A stretch of 64,000 nt of DNA from Zelopaecilomyces penicillatus (GCA_005765155.1 VCCP01000004.1:2604001-2668000); one strand, 5' to 3'; counted from the stretch's first letter, positions 11,097 to 24,435 are shown. Notes: a model not told the origin generated them from the letters alone. Program-made: numbers and translations.

Positions 11097-14000
11097 TCAA
11101 TTACTATGTTGCTGTTAGCTGCTTGTCAAGGCCAAGAAGTTGAGGACAAGTACTCACTAGATCGCAATTGGGGCGACCCCGTCAACCTGATAGCCCCAAT
11201 TTCCATTGTGCTCCTCCGTAAGAAGCCAATCATATGGGAACTCGACTAAATTCCCTTGCACCATCTTGAGCATCTCCCCAGCATCGGCTCTGGATGGCAT
11301 ATCGTCGATGGTGAACCCTCGGCGACTCCCCTTGGTTGTTGTTCGACGGCGACGTTTGACGGACCCGATTTGTGGTGGCAATGTGCCGTTGATCTCCTTG
11401 GACGTTGGCTTCTCCAAGTTGGAAAAAGTAGTCCTACGGTCTCTGCTCTTACTTCTTCCAACGGATTTTGACGGGGAGCCTTCCATAGCCGGGAACGGTA
11501 CATCCCCCTGAGGATAACCAGGAGATGGCGGCTCAAGCGATTGGCTATCAACGGCCACACTTCCATCACCAGGAAGCTGAAGCCGATTCGGCAGCTCCGT
11601 CGCGCTCCCTTTCTCCCCCGATTGTTTTTCGTTTGGCTCTCCCTTGTCAGCTCCAGGAAGTTTGATTGCTGGGTTATCGTTGTGATGAGATGGTGTCAAC
11701 TTGTCGATCAACTTCTCTGTAACCTTCTCGGTTTCGTTCTCCGCGGCCTTTGCTAGGGTTTGCGGGCCAGGGGCGCTTATTCCAGCACCAGCAGCAGTGG
11801 GTGCACGGTGTTGACTCGTTTCTCTCTTCAACTCGCTACCTGCTGGTATGCCTTCCATGCTAGCGCGGAACTTCTCACCGTATTCTGTGTATTCTCGATA
11901 TTCGGCCCAAGTGCCGACTTTGGAATCAGGCATACAGCGGAAGACCCTACGATACAGCAGCGTGTTGTTCATGGCAGCACGGTTCCAGACCTCGTCAATG
12001 AATTCGGGGTGTATGGGATCTTTCATGCAGTCTTTGTCAATGAGAGCAGGTCTGATATCTGCAGCCATTGGGTGAAATGCGCCACTAGTTGGACGACCTG
12101 ACGCAGGATCAATGTGAGTTGGAGGGCCACCGATATTGGTATCGTCTTCCACAGGCAAGGCTGTAAATGGAGCAGTAAAGACACCACCTTGCTGGTGCAT
12201 GGCTTCTCTAGTGATGGATGGGGAAGGCGGAAGTATGTTGAGATTCTCGTTGTTGGGCTCTAACAGAGCACTGTTTCGTGGAGACGGGGACTGGTGAGGA
12301 GGTTTTGGTGCGTCCAATGTGCCTTTGCCTAGTGTGGCAATGTTGTGCACAAGGACTTCGTGGCCATCAACGACAACGGAGTCCCTACCTTCGTCAAGGC
12401 CAGACTGCTCAGCAGCCTTCCAATGGTCGGGGCCATACCCTGATAAGTCCAACTGATGCTTTTTGTTTCCCGTGATGCGAGGATCAGTTTCAGCGTCTTT
12501 GCCCTTTGAGGAGATAAAGTCATCCTCATAAGTTGCTTTAGCTTTGTCAAGGTCAAGTTCATGGTTGAAACTAAAACTGGGAAGGCGATTGGTTCTGGTC
12601 TTCTCTTGCGATTGCTGAGACTGGGGCGAGTTGAAGCTTAAGCCCTCAAGACCTTCCTCGGGGTCATCTGCATAGATGTCCTCCATCTCATCTTCGAAAG
12701 CCACGCGATCTTCTTCCTGCCGTTCCTGTTCCAAAATCTCATCCACGTCCAGACCCAAATGCTCGCGCATCAACCGGAGCCGAAGAGAATGGGCAAAGCG
12801 CCCAACCTGGTATGGTTTTCCAGCCATTGTTGACCAGATCATGTCAGTATCGCGGACAATGGCGGCACATTCTGAATCTCGACTGCCAAGCATGGATCGT
12901 TCATTGATATTTGCCGATCCAATAAGCGCCACACGGTCATCAACTACAATCGTCTTTGCATGAATGTAAAGCTGTTCCGTAACCAAGACGTCGTTGCCCA
13001 TGACGCCCCATTGCCTCAGTGAGTAAAAGTTGATATACTCCTCTGGTTCAATGCCTGCGGCTCGAAGGCGCCCAAAGATTGACTGCTCTCCCCGGCATAT
13101 ACTCCGGTATTGGCACATTAAAATCAAGCGAACGCTAGTCCCTTCCTGTTCATCTACAGTGTTTTGGAATCCAGGCATAAGCGGAATCACAATAACACAT
13201 CTCCAGTCTTGGTCGTTTTGATGTGCACGAATGATGCGTTCAACTAGTGCATCCCCAATTCGATTGACGATTCTGGCTCCGTATGCCTCCGTGCTTGTAA
13301 TAAAAAACTGGTTCTCCATGTAGACAAAATGATCTGAATCTTCAATCATTTTAACATAGGCTGTCTGAATACTATGCTCCGTTTCTTCAATTCCCAAAGA
13401 CCAAGTCGAAGCTGATCTCAAAATCTGAACTTCACATGTTCCGGTTAAACCGAGAGCTTCAAGTTCTTCGAACTTGGCATCTGGTGCAGGTAAAAGGAAG
13501 GGCAAAGGCCTGGTCGGCTTTCTACCTCGACGCAGGTAATTCCAGCGTTGGACGAAATGGCGTGTCAGATCCCGTGCAGGTTGGCCAACAACTTGCATAG
13601 ACACATCGTGCCAGGGCATTCTAGGAACTTTACTGCGATCGTACATTTCTTCATAGGGCTCGTTGAGCCTAAAGAAGTCTTGAACTCTGGGATTAGAATA
13701 ATCCTTGCCGGGGAAAAGCTGACAGTGTTCGGCATCCTTGGGTTGCTCGGACACTTCAAATCCAGTTGGCTTGTCGTCTACGATTGGATGTTGCGGGCAA
13801 TCCCAGCGGCCGAGGCAAAGATCTATACCACCGACAAAGGCTACATCATGGTCTACGATGCATATCTTCTCATGATGGGCAAAGAAGAACTGGTTCTTTT
13901 TGAACTGATTTGGAGATCTCTGGACGAAAATGTTCGGGTGGAGGTTCAACAAGGAGAACTTTGTATACTCCGAGTCGATTGGAACTGCCGCTTCTACATT

Positions 14001-16631
14001 CCGGTAGATGATAACGAAAATCTTGACACCTTCTCTCGCCTTCTTCTGAAGAAGTCTATCCAGACGCCATTTTTGGCTGATGGCAGCTGGACGGCGCATG
14101 TAGAGTTCGGGGCTCAGCCACCAGTCATGAATATAGATCACGTCGCGCGCCATGTTGATGGCCCGCGATACATTCCACATGTAGTCGCGGCCGTCAACAA
14201 GCCATTGTGCAAATACTCCTGTTCGGACGGGCGCAAAGCTGTCGAACCGTTTCTTCTCATACCATGCCGTCTGTCTCAGCATCTCATTGATGGAGTCTTC
14301 AAACTGTCGCATAACGGATTGGTAGCGGGAAAAGAGGCGAACTTTTCGTTCAGAGGTGTGCAATGTCAATGTATGATGCTTTTCTGGAGACGCTTCAGCC
14401 GTCAGATCAATCTCTGCGTTCTTTTCTTTGGAGCCCATCTGTTTCAGCGCGCTTCTCTTAGAAATGAGGCTAAACTGTGAATCAACGAGGTAGACATCGT
14501 AGATGTTCATATTCTCCGGAGATTCTACACAGACAATGTAGCTTTGTCTGACGAGAAACCATTTGCGACTATGGCGAGCTATGACCTTTGCCGGCGTAAG
14601 AACACGACGAAAGTCCAGGCCTTTAGATGTTTGGATATGAAGATAGCCCTCTTTGCCATGATAGCTCCCTTCGGCAGCAAGTCGCACGCCAAGAGCTGAT
14701 AACTCAAGAAATCGGCAAAGGCGGTTGCTATCTGCCCTGAACATAAGCCATCGTATCATCTCAGACAGATATTTTTCCAACGTTCGTCTTTGTTTCTCCA
14801 CGTAGCGCTGTCTCCGGGAGAGCACATCCTGTGCAGAATTTGGCTGGCTTTCATTAACTGACATCTCCCCGGGATCTGTGAACCCAGTTGACCGGCGTCG
14901 CATTCCCAAGAAGTTTGCCCGAGATTTCTTTCTCTGCTGCTGTCGTGAGCCCATACCACCAGCTGTGGAGTCACCGGCCTCCTCTGGCGCTGTCCCTTCA
15001 CCTGCCGTATCATCACCACGGATACTAGCCTGATCTTCCTCCTCACTGTCATCGCCCTTGTTTCGAGCACCACGAAGATAGGGGAACGCTGAGTAGGGAA
15101 ATTTTGGTTGCTTAGGACGAGCCCCCAAATCCAAGCGTCCTAGCATATATTTGTCGTTATTGATAGCAAATCTGTACCTAAAGTGCAGATTGTAGATGTC
15201 TTTGATCGTTCGGATGACTGTCCAACTCATCCGACTTGGGCCGCTGCCATACTCCAGCTCAATAGTGAATATCCAATGACGCTCTGAGTCATCGTCTGGC
15301 ATGGGGGAGCTATCCTTGATCTTCAGCTTCAGCTGCTCTAGTAAAACAGGTATCCTCTTATTCCCATGTTCATCACGTTGAATCATGCTTGCCAATATCA
15401 GGACAGCAGGAGCCCCTGCCCTCAGCTCTGCCATGAGCTCTGCTGATTTGTAGTATTCGAATCTATCTTCTTTCTTCTGTCGAAGCAATTTGAGGGTGCT
15501 CTTGACTTGCTTCCATTTCTGAACACCAAATGTGGAGGCCCGTTCAGAGTTGAAAAAGGGCCGTCGGGGGGTCAACGCGTCCCCATCGGAGACACCGCCA
15601 CCTCCAAACACGGTGATACGCCGCAAATGGCCTGTACGACGTCCAACCATTGCAGAGCTTTCCATGTCATCTTCATCCTCCCCAGGAGGCGTCATAGAAA
15701 CATTCATCCATGAGTTTCCTCGTACAAAAGGCCGACGTCTGGGCTGGCCCAATACATCACCATCAGAGACAACGTGGTCGTGACCAGATGTATCAGGCAT
15801 ACTTGCCCGACGTCTGAGCAGTCGATTATACGTACTCATTGCATCCACCTCACTCATAAAGCGAGGGGTAGAAGAGCTAGCCATATGACCTTTTTTGAAC
15901 CGTTTCATTCTCCTCTTCTTCTTTTTTTCTGGGGCTTGATCGGGAAGAGCTGCTTCGTCTGCTGTTTCGACATCGGCATCGGCATCAGATTGCTCCTCAG
16001 CAAATATGTCGGAGAGTGGATGGGCGGAACGGTGGCCTGTGGGTGAAGCATCCACCGGCTGGATGTTAAGCTCAGGTGGTGCCAGCCCTGGTGCTGATGG
16101 CATATTGGGTGACTTGGGTGTCTGCATTCCGGAAGTAGTTGTAAATGACTTGAGTTTCGACATGAATGCCGCACCTCGAGACCTACCAGGCGTACCTGGT
16201 TCCTCCCATGATTCGTGCCGGGTATGCGTATTCGGGGAGTCTAATAAGTCGGGTCTGGCAAACTGAACACTTCGTCTTGTGCTCATTTGGCCACCATCGT
16301 TGGGGTCCTGTTCGGCTTCAGACAAAGGAATCTCGCCACTTTCGTGGCACCCATCTAGTACCACAGCTTGAGGCAAAGGCGACAGCCCAAGATCAGTCAC
16401 TATTGGCGAGACGCCATGGTGAGCAGACCCACCATTCCAATAATCACCTGCTTCCGTGCTTGATGTGGGAACATCGTCATTTGTTGTGGGTGTAATGGCG
16501 ACTGGAGGTAACAATCCATCGGTTGTTTTGGGCGGCTCGAAGGCGGATTGAGCTTCAATATTCGCGGGAGAGGAGGGTTGGGGTGTCCTGCTCATGGGCG
16601 AAACGGAGATGTCTCGGACATCTTTGGTCAT
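11097..16631 (-). CDS. pld1: Phospholipase D with PX domain (Spo14/Pld1 family)
   Basis: A very long exon, 16631-11158, is followed by a proposed 54-nt intron (11157-11104) and a 7-nt coding end at 11103-11097, giving about 1826 aa. Without that intron the frame stops at 11157, two residues shorter. The start MTKDVRDIS at 16631 is the first true ATG in the frame. The N-terminal third is Ser/Pro-rich. A PX-like region lies near residues 460-540 and a PH-like region follows. Two catalytic HxKx4D motifs are intact: HHEKICIVD near residue 920 and IHAKTIVVDD near residue 1223. The protein hydrolyses phosphatidylcholine to phosphatidic acid at membranes. The Spo14 family acts in secretion, polarity and sporulation. 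The C-terminal Ser/Pro/Lys-rich extension is long, but total length resembles yeast Spo14 (about 1680 aa). The gene is divergent from erg4. Confidence 0.94.
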
Positions 16632-18330
16632 GATGTATCGTGGTTGGCAAATTGCCAGCAAATGCCTTTATTTAACAACCTCGTAGAGGAGAGTGTTGAG
16701 GTGCCAGTGACAACGCGCCTGTCATCAGCTTCTCAACATGCTGAAGCCAGGCTAAATTATCGGCGCGCGTATTGATAGCAGAATGATTCGAGGTTGCTAT
16801 TCGGCGTGGACCTGATTTGGTAGCCGATCGTGACGTCCTGATGATGACAACCCTGCAACGAAGTCGAAATAGGTGTTAAAAAAGCCTTATAAATCTATGC
16901 CTTGTGACAGCAAAGGACAGGATGCAAGCGGATTCGGTTCCACGGCAGAAAGCAGGGGTCGATGGATGGCGATGATAGGTAGAGGTGGGAACGGAGAGGT
17001 GCTGCAGCGTCACCAGCGAAGCATCTCAAGGCACAGGTGACGATGTCAAGCAAGCATTAACCACTCGCGGCAGATTTACGTTAGGCGCAGGTGGGTTGCA
17101 GCAGGCTCTAGCACCTGGCAGGGTCTCGCTGGGACTTAAGGGGTAGGCAGGTAATAATTGACGTTCCATGACCAGGAGAGTGCGAGGGAGGCGTCGAGCC
17201 GCTATAATTACACCAGGTTCCCCTACTGATTAGGCAATATTGCACTGTTCTCGGCCATTCATCCAACTGTAATTTGCACGATAAGGCATTGTACAGTGGA
17301 TTAGTAGCTTCCATTGTACCTACTTACTTAGTAGGCAAGTAGGTAGCGATGCTAAGATAGTACGTATGGGAGTCTATGAGCCATGATTCTTTACGGAAAC
17401 CCGAGTATCTATTGGCAGCAGTACCTTCCTTTTGTAGGTCCATTTATATGGATGCATGATAGTGCCTCTAGTCCATGTCCAACGAGGATCGGTATGGCGA
17501 AGTCGAGTTCTTGTACTGAGTTTGTCCTTGACGCCCTGCAAGACTTTCAAGTGATGAAATCAAGGACGGCGGCCTCCCAACTTGTGTAGTAGGGATAACG
17601 GTGTGTTACTCCGATTGACAATATTCTAGAATATTTATAGAAGAGCTTTCAACATTATTGTGTTACCCACTAAAGGAGGTTCTTTCTTCCCTGGCCATTC
17701 GTGACTTCGTGCCTGCGGGTAATCCTTGGGGGGGCAAGCTTAGAGCAATGACTGTACGATTAAGAGTACGGGTGGCATGTACGAATACGCAAAGGTTTTC
17801 CACACAAACGGAAAGTCGGGCCAGCAAGATCAGGTTCATTTTAAATGAGATGGGCACCTTTGGTGTGTATTTCCACGGCTCCGTGTGGGGAAAATATGCC
17901 ATTACCAGGCACTCACAACTCGCGGTAGGCGACTATGAACCTATCATGTCCCCTGTAGAGGTAGCTACTAAGCCAGCCTGTATAGTGCTAATGCGGGTGT
18001 TAGGTAAGAGGTAGGTAGGTACCTCAGCAGCAACCCCTGAGCGTCCACCTATTGTCAACAAATCCACTTTACCAACGCGCCAATGGCGTAACACCACGGC
18101 TGCCAAAAAGTTCGCCCACACATCGCTTCTCTCCTTGTGAGTGCCGCCATCATAATACTTGTTCCTCACATTGCAAGCCCTCGTCTGGTCCTGTGTTGGG
18201 TTTTGCAAAAACACCGGCTGAATTTTGTGGCAGAGTTGCCCGACGGTCCCGCCCAACTGGCCGTGTTTGCTTCCCACTTGGCATCTATAAGTAAGAAGGG
18301 CTACCGGGGCCCCGATACCCTCGTGCCACC
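16632..18330. promoter_or_regulatory. Divergent intergenic region between pld1 and erg4
   Basis: 1.7 kb separates the two start codons. The middle is AT-rich (about 17590-17660) and carries TACCTA/TAGGTA clusters near 17316-17345 and 18003-18025. Neither strand has a frame with recognisable protein content. The erg4 ATG is preceded by GTGCCACC, a good Kozak context. A sterol-responsive element could be expected, but none was identified with confidence. Confidence 0.5.
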
Positions 18331-20400
18331 ATGTCTTCCAGATACTCTCTTCGGCAGACTCCCAAGTAAGTCGAACTACTCCCTCGAATGTCTAGCTACC
18401 CGCAGTAGTCGTCAAAACTTCAATGTTACGACATTGCCAGCCCTGCGTTTGGCCTGGCTGCACAGTTACATTCTCAGCTATAGCACAGCTAGCAAATATG
18501 TCCTTGTCTAGACCTTGACCTAACGCATTGGACTCTATAGGAAGAAGGAACTCTTCGACGGGATGGTTGAAACGCCAGCAAAGACGCGCCGCGCCTCATC
18601 GCGCCTTCGCCAAACATCACAGCCTCTCGAGGCCTCAGACGTTGAGAATGACTCCGGTTCCGCTGCTGAGACTACAGCCCGCTCCAGGACTACACGTCGC
18701 CGTACAGCTAAATTCACCGAAAACCTGGACGACGAGGATGTCAAGGTTACCACCAATGGTGACAGCAATGACCACAAAATTTCCTCCAATGGCTCATCAG
18801 ATACCCCAGTCAAAGCTGAAGGCACATCAACAGATGCGCATATTGTTGATGGTTGGAGCCCAGGCCAGGACCCCAAAATCGACTACTCTGGCGAGTTTGA
18901 GTTTGGTGGCTCCTTTGGCACTGGTTGTATGATGATCTTCTTTCCTATTCTGATGTGGTACATGTGGATTGGTGCGACATATTATGATGGCAAGCTTCCT
19001 TCTCGAGCAGCTGGCCAGTCTTGGGCAGACTTCGGGCATCACCTAGTTGACCTCGTCTACACCGGCGCTTTCCCACATACCAAGGCTTGGCTTTGGTACT
19101 GGTCCTACTTCATCTTCGAAGGTGCACTCTACTGCCTTCTGCCTGGTGTCTGGGGCCATGGTAAACAGCTGCCACACATGGATAATAAGCAGCTGCCTTA
19201 CTTCTGCAACGCCTATGCCAGCTTGTATTTTACCCTCACTGTTCTCGCGGGTCTTCATTTCAGTGGTCTCTGGCCGCTGTACACTGCCATTGATGAGTTC
19301 GGCTCTCTCATGTCCGTCGCCATCATCACCGGATATATCGTCAGCATTATTGCTTACTTCTCTGCCATCTGGCGCGGACAGCAGCATCGCATGACTGGCC
19401 ACTTCATCTATGACTTCTTCATGGGAGCTGAACTGAACCCTCGCATGTTTGGTATTCTCGACTTCAAGATGTTCTTCGAGGTCCGCATGCCCTGGTTTAT
19501 TCTCCTGATTCTTAGCTTGGGCGCCGCTGCGCGTCAGTATGAGACCTACGGCTACGTGTCTGGAGAAGTCATGTTCCTCGTCATGGCTCACTATCTCTAC
19601 GCCAATGCCTGCGCCAAGGGTGAAGAGCTCATCATTACTACCTGGTAAGTTGAGCACATGCCGATTCATCTGCCTCAATTCATCTTGCTAATCATGCATA
19701 GGGATATGTACTATGAGAAATGGGGATTCATGCTCATTTTCTGGAATCTGGCTGGAGTTCCGCTCTCCTACTGTCACTGCACCATCTATCTTGCTAATCA
19801 TGACCCTGCCATATACCGTTGGAATCGCTGGATTCTAGCTGCCATTTACATTTGCTACATCTTTTGGTACTGGGTCTGGGACAGCTGCAACAGCCAGAAG
19901 AACCGCTTCCGTGCTATGGAAAGAGGCACAGTTATCTGGCGCAGGACGTTCCCACAAGTTCCTTGGCAAACCGTCAAGAATCCCAAAACTATCAAAACCC
20001 CTCAAGGCACAATCCTAGTAGATGGCTGGTACGGACTCGCGAGAAAGATTCACTATACGGCCGATACTTGGTTCGCCCTCTCATGGGGTTTGATCACTGG
20101 ATTTGAGTAAGCAGCTTCCCAGCACCCCGTGTCAATACCGACAAAAGTTGAATGCTGACAATCTGAACTTGCAGGAGCCCCTTCCCGTGGTTTTATCCCG
20201 TCTTCTTTGTCTGCATGATTGCCCACCGAGCTTGGCGCGATATTACCCGTTGCCGCACGAAGTATGGTGATGCCTGGCTGGAGTATGAGCGACAGGTGCC
20301 ATATCTCTTCATTCCTGTAAGTCTCCAAGCCCCCGTGATCTTTAAATCCATATCGCAATTCGGTTTTGCTAACCTTTCCATGTTCTAGTACGTCATCTAA
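18331..20400 (+). CDS. erg4: Delta(24(24(1)))-sterol reductase Erg4
   Basis: Five exons are proposed: 18331-18365, 18541-19644, 19702-20106, 20175-20316 and 20389-20400, giving 565 aa with all phases consistent. The first exon (MSSRYSLRQTPK) has a strong Kozak context. A later ATG at 18563 would remove only 18 residues. After an N-terminal about 110-residue polar region come multiple hydrophobic segments. ERG4/ERG24-family motifs are FMGAELNPR, WDMYYEKWGF and the C-terminal ERQVPYLFIPYVI. The enzyme reduces the C24(28) double bond of ergosta-5,7,22,24(28)-tetraenol in the endoplasmic reticulum, the last step of ergosterol synthesis. The final exon contributes only three residues and the stop. 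Erg24 and lamin-B-receptor paralogues share the fold, but the GAELNPR block and overall match favour Erg4. Confidence 0.93.
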
Positions 20401-21162
20401 TGCCTTCCGTTACACTTCTCTTCTGTTGAGCTCTTGCTTCACCTTTTCAGCATCTAATAGGCTGCATCGCAATTCTCCAGTACATACAATTTGTTTTCTC
20501 AATTAAAATGGACTTTGGGGTTTTCCGAGGACAAACTTTGGAGGCGGAGTCAATAACGGTGACGGGATCCTATTTCAAAACCGCCGTTGAGGAATGGGCG
20601 GCATCATGGGGGAAAGGATATGACTTTAAGATATTATGCACGGGGGGTGCTGATGCGACAATTGTAATGTCTATTATTCTGTAGTATAATATGAAGTACT
20701 GCATTCCAATTATTTATCAGCAAATGGAATGTGGAGAAACATGTACCATCATACAAATTAGTCTGAATAACTGTTCAAATAGCATTACGTTTATCCACGA
20801 GCTTGCAGCCTAGCAGTGATACCGGCAAGTGACCATGACAAAGAGATAAAATTGAGCAGCCTCCTACACTAGATTCCTCACCCTGGTCACCGTCTATGAT
20901 GAGATACCTCCCCAATGCCAAACGCATCTTGTCACTAGTGTACATATACGGCATCCTTAAGTGGTTATCGGACCCGTGTTGTCGCTGAAATCATGCCACA
21001 CCAGCGCCCACCACTACAACTCCTTAGCCCTACCGCACGTCTCTAAGCTATAATATTCCACCATTGCTCAGAGGGTTACCATGTATGCAAGGGAAACCAG
21101 CTTTGGTGGCCGAGTACAACTTGTCAAGCCGTTTCCCTAGCACTGTCACCGTTGCCTCAAAT
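20401..21162. other. Convergent spacer between erg4 and vma3
   Basis: This is the 3' flank of two convergent genes, AT-rich around 20650-20790. No frame with recognisable content and no RNA gene are seen. Confidence 0.45.
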
Positions 21163-22030
21163 TTAACCGCAAACGGCATCCTGGTTGGCCTTGGAGTTCA
21201 TGAGCAGGGCCACGATGAGACCGTACAGACCTAGTGCGCACGTTAGTACTGGAAATTCCGGGTAATTGGCGCATGATTAACATACCCAAGACTTCGGCGA
21301 AAATAAGAATCAGGATCATTCCGACAAACAGACGGGGTTGCTGAGCAGTTCCACGGACACCGGCATCACCAACAATACCAATTGCAAAGCCAGCAGCGAG
21401 ACCGGCAAGACCGACAGAGAGACCGGCACCAAACTGGATAAAGCCAGTGTACAGGGGGAGCTCTTGCTTGAGGCCATCGGAGATAAGGACAGAGACGACG
21501 AGACCGTAGATACCAATGATACCAGCCATGATAACAGGGACAATGTCTGCTATAGTCAGCATAATAATCTTAAACGAGAGCCGTGTCTAGATCTGCTTAC
21601 TCTTCACGATGAGATCAGGGCGGAGGACACCCATAGCAGCAATACCAACACCAGACTTGGCTGTGCCGTATGAGGCACCCATGCATGTGAAGACAATGGC
21701 GCAGGTGCAGCCCATGGCACCAAAGAAGGGCTAAGCCACTGTTAGCATGATTCAAGTTTATACCCAAGGGCTGTTGTTATGGAGTCGCTGGAGTGTTGTT
21801 GTTTCTGGTGACGTCGTTACGGGAATGGCGAAGGGGTGTGGGGAGGACCAACCGCATAGACGGGGCTATAAAGTGATTCAAGTCAGCTTCTAATCTGTAA
21901 ATTCGCATCAAGATAGCACGCAGCAAGCGATTCGGGCCACAGCGATGATGCCAGGAGCTCCAAACCGATGGCTTCCGAGCTCCGTGGCGAAATAGGGAGA
22001 CGCGCTGACGTACCAGAGTTCCGTAGTCAT
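21163..22030 (-). CDS. vma3: V-type ATPase proteolipid subunit c (Vma3)
   Basis: Five exons on the minus strand are proposed: 22030-22014 (17 nt), 21865-21853 (13 nt), 21730-21601, 21546-21286 and 21230-21163, giving 162 aa. The spliced N-terminus reads MTTELCPVYAPFFGAMG, almost identical to the family start, which confirms the two tiny exons. Four transmembrane helices follow. NIVPVIMAGIIGIYGLVVSV and GIVGDAGVRGTAQQPRLFVG are signature stretches. The proton-carrying glutamate lies in helix 4 (LIFAEVLGLYGL). The protein forms the membrane rotor ring that moves protons into vacuoles and endomembranes. Length matches the usual 160-165 aa. The donor of the 13-nt exon is GTTGGT, a weaker form than at the other introns. 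Confidence 0.97.
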
Positions 22031-24435
22031 TTTGGCGGTTGTGAGGCTTCCCGGTGCGTCTGAGAAGTAGATGTTTTGATTAAGGAAAGATCGAGGCTGT
22101 TATCGAGACAGGCTAAAGGAGCACGATTGCGCGGATGGTCTCGGTGGATGACCTGGTTTCGATGCCGGCGTGATAATGGTGTGAGATGGTATGTAGTCGA
22201 GGTGCTGTTCCCTTGGCTGCGTCTGGTTGGCGCAAGGTTTTGCTACATTGTGGCACGATGGGCGGTCATTACATAATACGGAACGCGGAAAATTACCTCC
22301 CCCGCTTTGGTGACCAGCCTGATCGTTGCAACTTCCGAAACAACCTTGGCCTTTCCCTACTGCAGCAGGTCAAGTGAAGGTGCAATTCACTTCGAAGAAA
22401 CGGTCATCACTAAAGCAGATTGTTCATTTTTGGAGGTGGTTTTGCAAGCAATATCAACACCACTGTCATCAACCCGAATCCATTACATGACGGGATTTGT
22501 ACAACGTAAATATTTTAACCAAAAATACGCATCATGGTAGCGCTCTTCCTGTCTTACAGTTTATCAATTAAACAATTGTCTAAACATCTGAATCATGAGA
22601 CAACGACAGTTCCTCGAAACTTGTGAGCCTGCTCTCAAATTTTAAAGAGCATGGAATTTGGTAAAGCTACAACTCGCCGCGCTGCCAGGAGGGCTCTATG
22701 AAACTATTGATACAGCAATTCTTGTGCAACACGACAACCAACCTACAACGTGAGGTTTTGTGCACATAGACGCTAATAGACATTACTTCTGCCCTTTAAG
22801 CATTAATGCACACACATGCATGCTTGTCACATCTGACTAGCGATGAGTCGTTTCTACTGTATTCAATGTAACCTCACGAACCAGGCTCAACAATATCCTA
22901 CTTGGTTGGCCCAATCAATTGAGAATTCTATTTCCACTTACAAACACTACACGAGGGGGGGGAATATGTGATTTTCTGGAGCTGGGCAAGTCCTGCCAAT
23001 TTCATCCCATTGCGGTGGTGTCTCGCACACCAAGACGGCTTTCTATGACGATTAATTCTAAGCTGATTCAGCCATCAGTCATGTCATCCCATTGAGTCGG
23101 GCGAGTAAATCTGGCGTAAACGAGTATATCAAGTTCTGTATATGGGATAAAATGGAGCCGCCTGTAGTGAACTCTTTGATGTAAAAGAGTCCCAAAGCCG
23201 TCGCACTACCTAACTGCCTACACAAATTTGGTAGGACTTCGCATCGGGCCTGTGATTGTGGCCATAGCTTTCATCCGTGCTACCGAAACCTACTGTAGGT
23301 CTTTTTATTCCTCGAAATCCCAGCCTCTGTTCTCTCAAAGCCCCATCACACATGATACTACCTAGCCTTAGACGCTATAGGAAGACACAAAAAAAGTATG
23401 ACACCGGCAGTCAAGTTCAAGCTGAATGTAATTTTGTGCCCCCAATAAAAATCATCCATCTCATCATGACGTAACCCAAAGGGGGTCAGAGAGAAGAAGC
23501 GCCCAGCTGAACACCAACGCTCAGCTCTTTGGGGGGGGTCTAGCCGTTCGCTCCAAGGGGGGGCTGAAACATCCATGCGCGCAACAACTAGGTGCTAATA
23601 TTATAGTGCACTTGGGGCGGCAAACGAGGGATGTGCGTCAAAAATTCGCAATGGCTTTCAAACCGCCTGATGCCTCTAGATATCCAGATGTGGGGAGGCT
23701 TGCTTCAGCCCAAAGGGCTTGCGTGCAGCCACTGCTTTGCTTTACTGGCTTCAAACTCACTTGTTGAGCGGGACGTAACGCCCCCAAATCCAAAAAAGGA
23801 AGAGAGAAATGACACTGAAAACCCTCGTCAAGCTGAGAACTTCCTAAACTGGATTGCACCAGTATTCAAACAATGCACAGGGCGCCTACCTGGATATAGG
23901 GCGTCAAAAATGTGTGACCAGTTGATAATTGCTGCAAGTTCTCCTCCAAGCCCCCCCCCCTCACCCCGCCTCGCCTGCATGCAGCCTCGCAACCACAGTG
24001 AGGGGAAAGCTTCAGTGGGGGTGTCCACCGTCCAGCGGTTCCCTGAGTAGCACCCATTGATTTTTGGAGCTTCCCCCAGCCTCCACTCGCTTTTAATGTC
24101 CTCATCCCAGCTCTCTCTTCCTCTTCTGTTTCCTTTCATTTTCTCCGGTTTCCTCACTCTCTCCCAAAGCTGTTGACACATACCGCATACCGTTCCTCCA
24201 AAGATCCCAACTGTCTGGTGTGGTTGCCTCCCTCATCGCCACCCGACAAAACTAAAGGCTCCGGGCTCAATACATCCGCAATCCGACATATTTTACTGTA
24301 CAAGTTGCCCTATGAAAGTACGAAGTAGTATTGTTGCATAGAGCACTTCATCGCATACGATCGGCACCAGCGGTTACCCACCTGCTGCCGTGACAGTCGA
24401 ACATCTCGAAATATTATACTCACATAATCGTCGCC
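22031..24435. promoter_or_regulatory. Long divergent spacer upstream of vma3 and the gene at 24436
   Basis: The spacer is 2.4 kb with no supported gene. It contains G runs near 22955-22963, 23531-23538 and 23560-23566 and a pyrimidine-rich leader at about 24090-24150 ahead of the small gene. Frames at 23631-24050 (+) and 23828-24181 (-) overlap each other and have no family signature, so they are treated as chance. Confidence 0.45.

Noticed and set aside
13548..14480. Plus-strand frame of 310 aa inside the phospholipase D gene
   Set aside because: It is the antisense shadow of the strongly conserved HKD-domain coding sequence, with no independent family signature.
16631..16661. Extension of the phospholipase D frame to 16661 (LAICQPRYI before the ATG)
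   Set aside because: The extension begins with TTG, not ATG; the first ATG in frame is at 16631.
23631..24181. Overlapping frames on both strands (139 aa plus, 117 aa minus) in the vma3 spacer
   Set aside because: Opposite-strand shadows of each other in G/C-run sequence, with no domain, splice support or typical codon pattern.
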